Assembly: GCF_003584135.1 (NCBI RefSeq)
Contig: NZ_QXFI01000036.1
Coordinates: 248,001-312,000, forward strand
Reading direction: 5' to 3'
Source: Flagellimonas pelagia
Lineage (GTDB): Bacteria > Bacteroidota > Bacteroidia > Flavobacteriales > Flavobacteriaceae
Length of the DNA stretch: 64,000 nt
The stretch's first letter is position 1. Every line of letters starts with the position of its first letter. Positions 39,207 to 47,482 of this stretch are shown here, piece by piece. A program made the position numbers and the translations under genes. The notes below the pieces were generated by a model. That model saw nothing but the letters and a program-made list of their open reading frames with translations. It was not told the DNA's origin and ran no database searches.

Positions 39207-39916
39207 TTTTGGGGGGCGGGGGGTTTATTTTTCCACTTATTGGTCAACTGGGCATAATCGTAGTCCAAAACGGATTTTTGTCGCACCAATTGATTCGCCG
39301 AAAAGGCACGTTGCAGGATGTCCTCAATCAAATAATCCTCATGTACCTGCTCTGGTAAAAACTCCTCTTTTAAACTGATTTTAAACATACTGGCGGTGGT
39401 ATTGTACCAAAAGGCGCGCCACCCGCTCCGCAATTCCTTCACCAAGTCAAATGCCGTCTCCCCTGTTTGTCTATGAATCAATTTCACCAAAATCTGTCCT
39501 TCGGTACGGGTTAATTTTTTAAGTTCTCCCGAAAACTCCTCCTCTATGTACTTCTGGACCTTTTTGGTGTATTTTTTTTGATGGCGTTTCTTAGTGATAT
39601 GTTGCAAACTATCGTTCAGTTCCACCAAACGCTCAGCGGCCATTTTTGCATACGGGTATACTTTCAGGGTCTTTCTGCGAAGGATCAAATACCGAAGACG
39701 TTCATTCTTGTCGGCAAATTCCAACTTGCCAAAAATGTAGACTTCATCCAGTTCAATGGAACTCAATAAAATGGAATCCCCTTCGAACCGAACGTAGTAA
39801 TCCTCCACGGTATCCTTCGGAAACAAAATAGAATCCCTTTCGGTCTCTTGCGAAAATCCAAGGGACCAAATCATAAGGAAGACACCTAAAATAGCACTAC
39901 GAAACATGCGGTTCAT
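39203..39916 (-). CDS. DUF4294 family exported protein
   Basis: A 237-residue protein with a signal peptide (MNRMFRSAILGVFLMIWSLGFS) and the DUF4294 core: FADKNERLRYLILRRKTLKV, YIEEEFSGELKKLTRTEGQI and ELRSGWRAFWYNTTASMF. The function is unknown; the family is confined mostly to Bacteroidota. Promoter-like TAATTTTG lies at 39940-39933. It is divergent from the M42 peptidase gene, with which it is often neighbour in related genomes as far as I recall. Confidence 0.85.
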   Translation of the reverse strand: MNRMFRSAILGVFLMIWSLGFSQETERDSILFPKDTVEDYYVRFEGDSILLSSIELDEVYIFGKLEFADKNERLRYLILRRKTLKVYPYAKMAAERLVELNDSLQHITKKRHQKKYTKKVQKYIEEEFSGELKKLTRTEGQILVKLIHRQTGETAFDLVKELRSGWRAFWYNTTASMFKISLKEEFLPEQVHEDYLIEDILQRAFSANQLVRQKSVLDYDYAQLTNKWKNKPPAPQN

Positions 39917-39932
39917 TTGTCAAAAGTCCTGC

Positions 39933-39940
39933 CAAAATTA
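39933..39940 (-). promoter_or_regulatory. -7 element TAATTTTG before DUF4294
   Basis: Exact TAnnTTTG match on the minus strand, 16 nt upstream of the ATG at 39916. Confidence 0.45.
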
Positions 39941-39984
39941 CATATAAAGGTATGATTTGGCTATTAAATAAAAGTGAATATTCT

Positions 39985-39992
39985 TATGTTTG
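39985..39992 (+). promoter_or_regulatory. -7 element TATGTTTG before the M42 peptidase gene
   Basis: Exact TAnnTTTG match, 17 nt upstream of the ATG at 40010. A TTG lies 25 nt further upstream, slightly too far. Confidence 0.45.
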
Positions 39993-40009
39993 TGTACTAA
40001 ATCAGACGT

Positions 40010-41098
40010 ATGGCATCAGCAAAGATCATCAATAAAAAGTCCCTAGAATTTCTAGAAAAATACTTGAACAACCCATCACCTACCGGTTATGAATGGGAGG
40101 GTCAAAAAATTTGGATGGACTACCTAAAACCCTATGTGGACGAATTTATCACGGATACCTACGGTACCGCGGTAGCCGTCATCAATCCAAAGGCAAAATA
40201 CAAAGTTGTAATCGAGGGACATTCAGATGAAATTTCCTGGTACGTCAATTATATCACTGACAATGGACTGCTTTACGTTATCCGCAACGGAGGGAGCGAC
40301 CATCAGATAGCACCATCCAAATGGGTAGACATCCATACCAAAAATGGGGTGGTGAAAGGGGTTTTCGGATGGCCGGCCATCCATACCCGTGACCGTGCCA
40401 AGGAGGAGCCGCCAAAATTGGAGAACATCTTTATCGACATCGGTGCCAAAGACAAGGCGGAAGTAGAAAAAATGGGCGTACATGTAGGCTGTGTAATCAC
40501 TTACCCTGATCAGTTTCATATCTTGAACAAGGACAAGTTTGTTTGTCGTGCCTTGGACAACCGTGTTGGCGGATTCATGATTGCCGAAGTGGCCCGATTA
40601 CTACACGAGAACAAGCAAAAACTGCCTTTTGGGCTCTATGTGACCAATTCTGTACAAGAAGAAATTGGACTTCGCGGGGCCGAGATGATTACGCAGACCA
40701 TCAAACCAAACGTTGCCATTGTGACAGATGTTTGCCACGACACAACCACGCCCATGATCGACAAAAAGAAAGAAGGCGAGACCATGATAGGTTCTGGACC
40801 CGTGGTTTCCTATGCTCCTGCAGTGCAGAACAAGTTAAGGGAACGCATCATTGAAACGGCCGAAACCAAAAAAATACCGTTCCAACGATTGGCCGCATCC
40901 CGATTTACGGGTACGGACACCGACGCCTTTGCCTACAGTAATGGTGGGGTGGCCTCAGCTTTGATTTCCCTTCCCTTGCGCTATATGCATACCACGGTGG
41001 AAACGGTACACAAGGACGACGTGGAAAATGTGATTCGCCTAATCTATGAAACTTTGTTGACCATAAAAGAGGGAGAAACGTTCAGCTATTTTGATTAA
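40010..41098 (+). CDS. M42 family metallopeptidase
   Basis: A 362-residue cytosolic aminopeptidase of the FrvX/M42 type. The dinuclear-metal ligands are all visible: HSDEISW (His71, catalytic Asp73), CRALDNRVGG, NSVQEEIGLRGA (Glu pair), VTDVCHDT and the C-terminal RYMHTTVETV. Members of this family trim peptides and are often mislabelled as endoglucanases. The gene is alone, with a promoter upstream and repeat elements downstream. Confidence 0.93.
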   Translation: MASAKIINKKSLEFLEKYLNNPSPTGYEWEGQKIWMDYLKPYVDEFITDTYGTAVAVINPKAKYKVVIEGHSDEISWYVNYITDNGLLYVIRNGGSDHQIAPSKWVDIHTKNGVVKGVFGWPAIHTRDRAKEEPPKLENIFIDIGAKDKAEVEKMGVHVGCVITYPDQFHILNKDKFVCRALDNRVGGFMIAEVARLLHENKQKLPFGLYVTNSVQEEIGLRGAEMITQTIKPNVAIVTDVCHDTTTPMIDKKKEGETMIGSGPVVSYAPAVQNKLRERIIETAETKKIPFQRLAASRFTGTDTDAFAYSNGGVASALISLPLRYMHTTVETVHKDDVENVIRLIYETLLTIKEGETFSYFD

Positions 41099-41116
41099 CT
41101 GATGTTATTTGAAGCG

Positions 41117-41169
41117 AAGAATCTTAGATTAGATTAGATTCTTCAGTCGCAAAGCTCCTTCAGAATGAC
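41117..41169. repeat. Intergenic repeat with hairpin after the M42 gene
   Basis: GAAGAATCT (41117-41125) and AGATTCTTC (41136-41144) form a 9-base inverted repeat; 41137-41169 is a degenerate, inverted relative of the 25-nt repeats at 3857 and 3993. Confidence 0.55.
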
Positions 41170-41196
41170 ATTTTTGCGCTGTTTTATAACGTGAAT

Positions 41197-41315
41197 TGTC
41201 AGTTCGAGTGAAATGCTGAAAGTATTTTGTATCGAGAACAATTTTCCTCTACTCGGAATCTAATTCTCGATACAATTTATCTTTTTTTCATTCTGAAAAA
41301 TCACTCGAATTGACA
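41197..41315. repeat. 119-nt nested palindromic element
   Basis: Two nested inverted repeats share one centre: outer arms 41197-41211 and 41301-41315 (15 nt, one mismatch; right arm TCACTCGAATTGACA) and inner arms TTGTATCGAGAA / TTCTCGATACAA (41227-41238 and 41264-41275, perfect). It carries no open frame. It looks like a small non-autonomous palindromic unit of the kind dispersed in flavobacterial genomes. Confidence 0.75.
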
Positions 41316-41380
41316 TGTTGGCCTGTTCATTTAAAACATTTTACCTCCCCTCCGTATGACAATTTCTTATCTTTAGGGGT

Positions 41381-41929
41381 ATGGATGAATATGTAGACAT
41401 TTTGGACGAACAGGGCAACCCAACGGGACAGTCCTGTTTAAAATCCGAAGCGCATCGAAAAGGGCTACTCCATCCCACCATCCATGTATGGCTGTATACC
41501 AAGGATGGTCGGGTACTGATCCAACAACGGGGAAAACACAAAGACACCCACCCTTTGTTGTGGGACGTTTCAGTAGCTGGGCATGTGGCTGCTGGTGAAA
41601 ACATTTCCTTGGCTGCGGTACGCGAAGTGGAAGAGGAAGTGGGACTGCACATTACCCAAAAGGATTTGGAACCCATTGGCACCTTTAAAGCAGTCCATAA
41701 AATATCTGAAGATTTCATCGATGCCGAACTCCACCATATTTTCCTATGCGAGTTGAAGATTCCGCTTGGTGCTTTGATCAAACAGGACAGCGAGGTGGAT
41801 GATTTGGCGTTGATTCCCCTTTTCAAGTTTGCCGAGGAAACTTGGGGGCTGGCCAATGTAGCCAAATATGTGCCCCATGGCCCAACCTATTACAAAAACA
41901 TCGTAAAGGAAATTAAAAATCGAATTTGA
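41381..41929 (+). CDS. NUDIX hydrolase
   Basis: A 182-residue protein with a complete NUDIX box beginning GHVAAGENIS and ending REVEEEVGL, preceded by HPTIHVWLYTKDGRVLIQQRG. The start DEYVDILDEQGNPTGQ resembles the Idi/YfcD branch, so hydrolysis of a nucleotide or isoprenoid-type diphosphate is possible; the substrate is not deducible. It overlaps the convergent hisS by 17 nt. Confidence 0.88.
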   Translation: MDEYVDILDEQGNPTGQSCLKSEAHRKGLLHPTIHVWLYTKDGRVLIQQRGKHKDTHPLLWDVSVAGHVAAGENISLAAVREVEEEVGLHITQKDLEPIGTFKAVHKISEDFIDAELHHIFLCELKIPLGALIKQDSEVDDLALIPLFKFAEETWGLANVAKYVPHGPTYYKNIVKEIKNRI

Positions 41930-43301
41930 CAGCTTCGGCAAATTGTGGGGCAGCATCCAAGTCGTACGATTTTTGGTCGCCCGTTTTCATATTCTTGACC
42001 ACGAATTTTCCTTCTGCTAGTTCCTGCTCTCCCAATAGAATCACATAGGGGACATTTCTTTTATCGGCATATTTGAACTGTTTTTGCACTTTGGCATCAG
42101 ACGGGTATAAATCCGCACGAAGGCCAGCTTTTCTTAAGGTTGATACCAACTTCAAGGAAGCCAATCCCTCACCTTTACCGAAATTGAGGCATAGTACATC
42201 CAACGAAGTATCCAAACTGTCGGGAAACAGGTTTAACTCTTCCAAAACAAGGTAGATACGGTCCAAACCGAAAGAAATACCCACGCCACTTACATTTGGC
42301 AGGCCAAAAATGCCGGTTAGGTCGTCATAACGGCCACCACCACCTATGGAACCCATGCTCACGCCTTCAGGGGCGGCAACTTCAAAAATGGCACCAGTAT
42401 AGTAGTTTAGACCTCTCGCAAGCGTCACGTCCAATTGTAAATGAGCGGATTGCAGTCCAATCGTACTTGCAGTTGAAATAATTTCCTCCAATTCGTAAAC
42501 ACCCCTCATACCCACTTCTGAATTGGCAAGCAAGGTTTTGAGTTGCTCCAATTGTTCCGAGGCAGTTCCTGTCATTTCAAACAACGGTTGGGCCTTGGCA
42601 ATGGCCCCTTCGGAAATACCCTTTTCCATCATTTCGACCTTCACCTTCTCCTCTCCTATCTTGTCCAATTTATCCAGCGCCACGGTAAAATCGACCAATA
42701 AGCGCTTGGCCCCGATCACTTCGGCAATGCCTGAAAGAATTTTTCTGTTATTGATCTTTATGGTACAGCCTTTCAATCCCAAATCGGTGAACACGGCGTC
42801 ATACAACTGCACAAATTCCACTTCCTGCAACAAGGAATCGGCACCAACCACATCGGCATCGCATTGGTAAAACTCACGGAAACGGCCTTTTTGTGGCCGA
42901 TCGGCACGCCAAACGGGTTGGATTTGGTAGCGTTTGAATGGAAAATCAATTTCGTTTTGGTGCATCACCACGTACCGGGCAAAGGGCACGGTAAGGTCAT
43001 AGCGCAAGGCTTTTTCAGAAATTTTTTGGGTAAGCGATGCTGAATTTTTGGAGCTGTAGGTCACATCATCCACCTTGGAAATAAAATCCCCAGAATTCAA
43101 GATCTTAAAGATCAAGCGGTCCCCTTCATCCCCATACTTGCCCATGAGCGTCTCCGAATTTTCAAAGGAAGGTGTCTCGATAGGCTGAAAACCATAGGTT
43201 TCAAAATGCTTTTTTATAATCTGGATGATATAGGTACGCTTGGACACCTCAGCGGGTGAAAAATCACGGGTTCCCTTGGGAATGGATGGTTTCTGTGCCA
43301 T
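41913..43301 (-). CDS. hisS: Histidyl-tRNA synthetase
   Basis: Class II synthetase charging tRNA-His. The 462-residue protein has motif 1/2 regions (YQIQPVWRADRPQKGRFREFYQ), the histidine-specific stretches ARGLNYYTGAIFEV and GGGGRYDDL, motif 3 (GVGISFGLDRI) and the C-terminal anticodon-binding domain (LRKAGLRADLYPSDAKVQKQ). Length is normal. A good promoter lies directly upstream. Confidence 0.96.
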   Translation of the reverse strand: MAQKPSIPKGTRDFSPAEVSKRTYIIQIIKKHFETYGFQPIETPSFENSETLMGKYGDEGDRLIFKILNSGDFISKVDDVTYSSKNSASLTQKISEKALRYDLTVPFARYVVMHQNEIDFPFKRYQIQPVWRADRPQKGRFREFYQCDADVVGADSLLQEVEFVQLYDAVFTDLGLKGCTIKINNRKILSGIAEVIGAKRLLVDFTVALDKLDKIGEEKVKVEMMEKGISEGAIAKAQPLFEMTGTASEQLEQLKTLLANSEVGMRGVYELEEIISTASTIGLQSAHLQLDVTLARGLNYYTGAIFEVAAPEGVSMGSIGGGGRYDDLTGIFGLPNVSGVGISFGLDRIYLVLEELNLFPDSLDTSLDVLCLNFGKGEGLASLKLVSTLRKAGLRADLYPSDAKVQKQFKYADKRNVPYVILLGEQELAEGKFVVKNMKTGDQKSYDLDAAPQFAEAVKFDF

Positions 43302-43320
43302 GTAATCTTAAATTCTCGTG

Positions 43321-43349
43321 CAAATATACGGTTTTGGGTAAAGGATCAA
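43321..43349 (-). promoter_or_regulatory. Promoter of hisS
   Basis: On the minus strand: TTG (43349-43347), 18-nt spacer, TATATTTG (43328-43321), then 19 nt to the hisS ATG. A full match to the Bacteroidota consensus. Confidence 0.75.
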
Positions 43350-43374
43350 GGGCATGGGGATGAAAGGTTAAGGG

Positions 43375-43405
43375 ATTCTTCAGTCGCTTCGCTCCATTGG
43401 AATGA
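43375..43405 (-). repeat. Degenerate intergenic repeat copy
   Basis: GATTCTTCAGTCGCTTCGCT ... GGAATGAC; an inverted, diverged relative of the repeats at 3857 and 3993, in the 165-nt gap between hisS and DUF6495. Confidence 0.55.
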
Positions 43406-43466
43406 CATTTTTATATGCTAATGAATAGCATCCTTTCCCAAAAACCATTTACCCTAAACCCCTGAA

Positions 43467-43937
43467 TCATTCCATAATCTGATCGAACCACTTATACAAA
43501 TCTCCTTTGGTGATTACAGCCCCTTGTTTGACCAATTCGAACTTGTCCACGTTTTTATCTTCCCCATAGGCTTTGGACGCGGTGAGGTATTCCACAAAAT
43601 CCGATTGAAAATTACGCTTGAACCAATCAAAACCTACTTTGGTACGAAGGTCGATTTCAGGATTCATCACTTTTACGGAAAGTAGCTTCATTTCCTTTTC
43701 TGTCAAATGAAACAAGTGCATATGCCGTTCCGATATGTTTTCCAGATATTCCACTTTGGAAAGTACACCTTCCCAAATCAAATCGCTGAACACATCGATT
43801 TCCTCCTCGGCCACTTCAGGCTTTTCAGTCTTGAGCGTTTTCCACTCTTCGGCGGTTATGGATTGTGTTGCCAAAAAATTGATGAACTCCTGGTGCAGTT
43901 CCTCCAATTGTTCTTTAGAAAGTCTTTTGTATTTCAT
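43467..43937 (-). CDS. DUF6495 family protein
   Basis: A 156-residue cytosolic, strongly charged helical protein (MKYKRLSKEQLEELHQEFIN; ITAEEWKTLKTEKPE) with the pattern of DUF6495, a flavobacterial family of unknown function. I start at the ATG at 43937; the longer frame would include the terminator of the upstream surface-protein cluster. The U-tract of that terminator doubles as a TATTTTTG element only 4 nt before the ATG. Confidence 0.75.
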   Translation of the reverse strand: MKYKRLSKEQLEELHQEFINFLATQSITAEEWKTLKTEKPEVAEEEIDVFSDLIWEGVLSKVEYLENISERHMHLFHLTEKEMKLLSVKVMNPEIDLRTKVGFDWFKRNFQSDFVEYLTASKAYGEDKNVDKFELVKQGAVITKGDLYKWFDQIME

Positions 43938-43941
43938 GGTG

Positions 43942-43949
43942 CAAAAATA
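43942..43949 (-). promoter_or_regulatory. -7-like TATTTTTG in the terminator tail before DUF6495
   Basis: Exact TAnnTTTG match within the U-tract of the preceding hairpin, four bases before the ATG at 43937. It could be a promoter or chance within the T-rich tail. Confidence 0.35.
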
Positions 43950-43954
43950 AAAAA

Positions 43955-43974
43955 GGGCGTGGATAACCACGCCC
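43955..43974 (-). terminator. Terminator at the end of the toxin/surface-protein cluster
   Basis: Perfect stem GGGCGTGG / CCACGCCC with a 4-nt loop, followed on the minus strand by TTTTTTATTTTT. It marks the end of the unit that begins at about 61.25 kb. Confidence 0.9.
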
Positions 43975-44000
43975 ATCAAAACATCTCTTTTGAATTGTGG

Positions 44001-47000
44001 CTATTTTAGGATCACTTTCTGTAGAGAATATCCAAATTGTGTTTCCATCACTACTACATAGAGACCTGATGGCAATCCGGAAATATCCATGGGGATTTGG
44101 TAAGAATCCGATCCAAAAACCTGTTCGTGGCGTATTAGAGTATTGTTTGCCAAACCAAACACCTGTAACCCAACGGAACTGGGTTCCCTGAGTACAATAT
44201 CTACCATGAATTTGCCATTTGTGGGATTGGGATATAATACAAAATGTTCTATGTGGTCATCTTTGGATTCTTGTTGGTCTTTAGGAATTGTGCCATCACT
44301 TTCCAAAATCACAATTGTTTTGGTCTCTGTTGACAAACAATCATCTCGATACACTTTTATTCCTACTTCATACTCGCCAGGTTGTTGAAATGCGATTTCC
44401 AACTGGTCCGCATCTTTGCTCAATACAATAGCCTCTTCAGGGATTACCCACTCCACTTGATCTGGAACGGGATAGCTCAAATCAACCGCCAAAACAGATT
44501 CATCAACAAAAGCCCTGCTGGTAATGGCGAAGTCTGCATTTGACTGTCCGGGCAACCCAATGGTTATTGAAGATGTATACTCGCACTGGTTCATATCAGT
44601 AATAAGAATATCATAGGTTCCCGATTCCAAATCGTTAAAAATTGGTTCCGATTGAAAACTGACTCCCCTATCAATGGAATACAGATAAGGAGCTGAACCT
44701 CCATTGGCCATAATTTGGGCACTTCCCTTCTTTCCTGTAAAACAAGTTGTTGGATAGGGTATTACTTGAACTTCCAAGGCACTATCCGGCTCAGTAATCT
44801 CAATCAAGCTTGATATTTGTGGTACAACCGAGGCATCCTTTAAGAAAAGAATATAAGTGCCGCTGGAAAGATCAGATATGGTTTTTTGATTTGAAGCTGA
44901 AAAACTTACATCGCCTTGCTTGACCCAGTGATACGTAAAAGGTGGGATGCCTGTTACCATGGCGGTAATGGTTCCAGTATTATCTCCCTTGCAGTTTACC
45001 GGGGTTGCTATCATATCGACAATAGCCAATGGGTCTGGCTCCGTAATGATTATAGGTTGTTCCAAAGTTGCATTACAACCGTTGGCATCGGTTACCATAA
45101 CTTGATAAGAACCAACTTCAAGGCCCACCAAATTTGTTTCAGTAGATTCCTCTGAGGGCTGGAATGGCTCATCATTTTTAGACCATTCAAAAATGTAAGG
45201 TGAAGTGCCGTGCTCAAGTGAAATACTGGATGTCCCGTCGCTCTCCCCATTTAAGGAAATATTGGATTGGGAAACTTTGGAAACCGTAAAGAATGCTTCT
45301 GGTTCCGCAATAGTAATACCGACACCTTCATTGGATATTTGGCAATTTTCGTCTGAAACAAAATACACATAATTCCCCGCAGGAAGATCTGTTCGCAAAG
45401 GGCCTTCAATTGGGGCATCCAACCAGGTCACCGAATAAGGACCACCTGTACCTCCTGAAATTTCCAGTCCAATGGAACCGGTTGCCTCTCCCTTACAGAT
45501 GACATTGGTTTTGTTTTCCACAACGGTAAGAAGTGGGTTTGCATAATTGAATTCATAGAAAGCCTCCAGACTTTCATCCCCCGTGTCTGTTACGGTTACA
45601 GAATATAGGCCCTGACCCACGTTGATGGATTGTGTTTGTTCTCCAGTTGACCACAAGTAGGCATATGAATTAGTACCACCAACTCCCTGTGCTTTGAGAA
45701 TACCCATATCCCCTTCACAGGTAATTCCCATGGTTTCCGTGAACTCTATAGTCAAAGGATCCAGTTCTATAATTATTACCGCATACTCTTCAGAAAAACA
45801 GCCCTGAACGTTATCCTCAATGGTCAAAGTATAGGTTCCGGATTCCAATCCGCTCGGGTTCATGGGATTTTGCGGCTGAAAATCCAATCCATCCTTTTTC
45901 CAATGTAACGTATAGTCTCCACTACCATCAATAATATTTCCGATTAAAATGGAGCCTGTTGGCAGGTAATTGGGAGATGTTCCAGGTTGAAAAACTTGGT
46001 AGGAGTCCAACTTAGGGCTTGAATAGGTGGCATCCACCAAAAATTCGAGTACTTCAGATCCACAATTATGGGCATCGGTAATGAACACAGAATATGCTCC
46101 TTCCTGTAAATTCACCAAATGGGTATTGGTAGACCCTTGAGGTAACGGAAATGAGTTGCCGTTCTTTTTCCAATCATAGGCATAGGGCGGTGTTCCCCCT
46201 GAAGGGGTTATAGTAATTTCGCCATCGGAAACACCTTCGCAGGTGACATTATGTATCACTGGATTTACAATGGTAACTGCTGAGGGCTCTATAATTGTTA
46301 TATCCACAAAATCGCTTTCAACAACACTAAAGGCATTTTCCTGAATAGGACCCACCATCCACTTTACCCCATAATTTCCCGCTTTTAAAGCGGTTCCTTT
46401 AAATATGTAAGTTTTCCCGTTAAAATCAATAGTTTTCAAATCCTTGTTTGAATCCTCTTGATCTTGTGCATATTGATTAGGTCCTGTTTTTTTATAAACA
46501 ATAATTTGCATTTTTTCATCATCACCTAATTCTTGATCAAATGTAATCTTGAAACCGCCATCTTGCCCGCCATTACACGTAGGGCTGATGGGTGCTGGAT
46601 TCGGGTTGACCAAAGGATCCAAAACAGGGATACATGGACTGACATCTACAGTAAAAGGACCAATGAGTCTATGTTGTGGGGAGGAAAGAGAATTTAAAAT
46701 GCCTGAATCGTTCATGCCTTGCTTAAATCTATTTGATTGCCCCGAACCTTGAGCAGTTAATCTAAATCTAAGCATTATACTACCTAAGCTTTTCAAATCC
46801 TCTTGTATCGATTCATCCAATTCCTCTGCTGTTATTTTTAGTGGGAAAAGGCTTTTAATTTGATCATCTTCTATGGGTTTCCACTCATCATCCACATTTT
46901 CTTGATTCACCAAATACTCCCATTGGCCTCCCTCTATTTGAAATCCATCCCTCTCAAATATATAATCGCAATATCCTATAGGGATTTCGCTATCTGGTTC

Positions 47001-47480
47001 GTAAGGCAACAACCAACTTTTAGCGTAACAATTCAAAGCTGAGTACGTTCCTAGCAGTTCCACATTGTTTTTATTCCCATATTCTACAGTTTTCCCAAGA
47101 GATACAGACCTATCCTGAAGATCGATTCTGGCATCACAATAAGGAACCATTTGATTCAAGAATTCATCTGTATAGCTCATTACATTTTCATTACAATAAT
47201 TAGTAGAGTTTGCCGGATTTACAGCCACAAAACTATATGAGCGATATCTATAATAGGTTAAATCCAAATTTTCCTCACTAGTAATATATGTTTCCCCTAT
47301 ATAATTACCTTGCCCATTATTTAAAGCTACATAAGCAGAACTACCTGCGGTTGTCGTGTTCCCATCTACTTGATGGTAGTATGAATAGTACGCACTAATT
47401 GTGTACACCGCATTCTGCTGGGAAAAAACCAATCCTGTGAAAAATAGATAACCTAGGAAAATGAGAATTCTTTTTGTCAT
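44001..47480 (-). CDS. SprB-repeat surface protein with T9SS type A sorting domain
   Basis: A 1159-residue secreted protein: signal peptide (MTKRILIFLGYLFFTGLVFSQ), a unique N-terminal region (about 25-420) and then at least six SprB-like repeats of 80-90 residues (pattern CxGxxxGxIxxxxxGGTxPYxYxW, e.g. VTCEGVSDGEITITPSGGTP). The C-terminus carries a type A sorting domain (FVLYPNPTNGKFMVDIVL ... LPSGLYVVVM ... KVILK), which directs export through the type IX system and attachment to the surface. SprB repeats occur in gliding adhesins. It begins 2 nt after the 702-residue Fn3 gene and is last in the cluster. Confidence 0.88.
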   Translation of the reverse strand: MTKRILIFLGYLFFTGLVFSQQNAVYTISAYYSYYHQVDGNTTTAGSSAYVALNNGQGNYIGETYITSEENLDLTYYRYRSYSFVAVNPANSTNYCNENVMSYTDEFLNQMVPYCDARIDLQDRSVSLGKTVEYGNKNNVELLGTYSALNCYAKSWLLPYEPDSEIPIGYCDYIFERDGFQIEGGQWEYLVNQENVDDEWKPIEDDQIKSLFPLKITAEELDESIQEDLKSLGSIMLRFRLTAQGSGQSNRFKQGMNDSGILNSLSSPQHRLIGPFTVDVSPCIPVLDPLVNPNPAPISPTCNGGQDGGFKITFDQELGDDEKMQIIVYKKTGPNQYAQDQEDSNKDLKTIDFNGKTYIFKGTALKAGNYGVKWMVGPIQENAFSVVESDFVDITIIEPSAVTIVNPVIHNVTCEGVSDGEITITPSGGTPPYAYDWKKNGNSFPLPQGSTNTHLVNLQEGAYSVFITDAHNCGSEVLEFLVDATYSSPKLDSYQVFQPGTSPNYLPTGSILIGNIIDGSGDYTLHWKKDGLDFQPQNPMNPSGLESGTYTLTIEDNVQGCFSEEYAVIIIELDPLTIEFTETMGITCEGDMGILKAQGVGGTNSYAYLWSTGEQTQSINVGQGLYSVTVTDTGDESLEAFYEFNYANPLLTVVENKTNVICKGEATGSIGLEISGGTGGPYSVTWLDAPIEGPLRTDLPAGNYVYFVSDENCQISNEGVGITIAEPEAFFTVSKVSQSNISLNGESDGTSSISLEHGTSPYIFEWSKNDEPFQPSEESTETNLVGLEVGSYQVMVTDANGCNATLEQPIIITEPDPLAIVDMIATPVNCKGDNTGTITAMVTGIPPFTYHWVKQGDVSFSASNQKTISDLSSGTYILFLKDASVVPQISSLIEITEPDSALEVQVIPYPTTCFTGKKGSAQIMANGGSAPYLYSIDRGVSFQSEPIFNDLESGTYDILITDMNQCEYTSSITIGLPGQSNADFAITSRAFVDESVLAVDLSYPVPDQVEWVIPEEAIVLSKDADQLEIAFQQPGEYEVGIKVYRDDCLSTETKTIVILESDGTIPKDQQESKDDHIEHFVLYPNPTNGKFMVDIVLREPSSVGLQVFGLANNTLIRHEQVFGSDSYQIPMDISGLPSGLYVVVMETQFGYSLQKVILK

Positions 47481-47482
47481 AT

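Noticed and set aside
41117..41144. Hairpin after the M42 gene as an intrinsic terminator
   Set aside because: A 9-bp stem is present, but no T-run follows on either strand; treated as part of a repeat.
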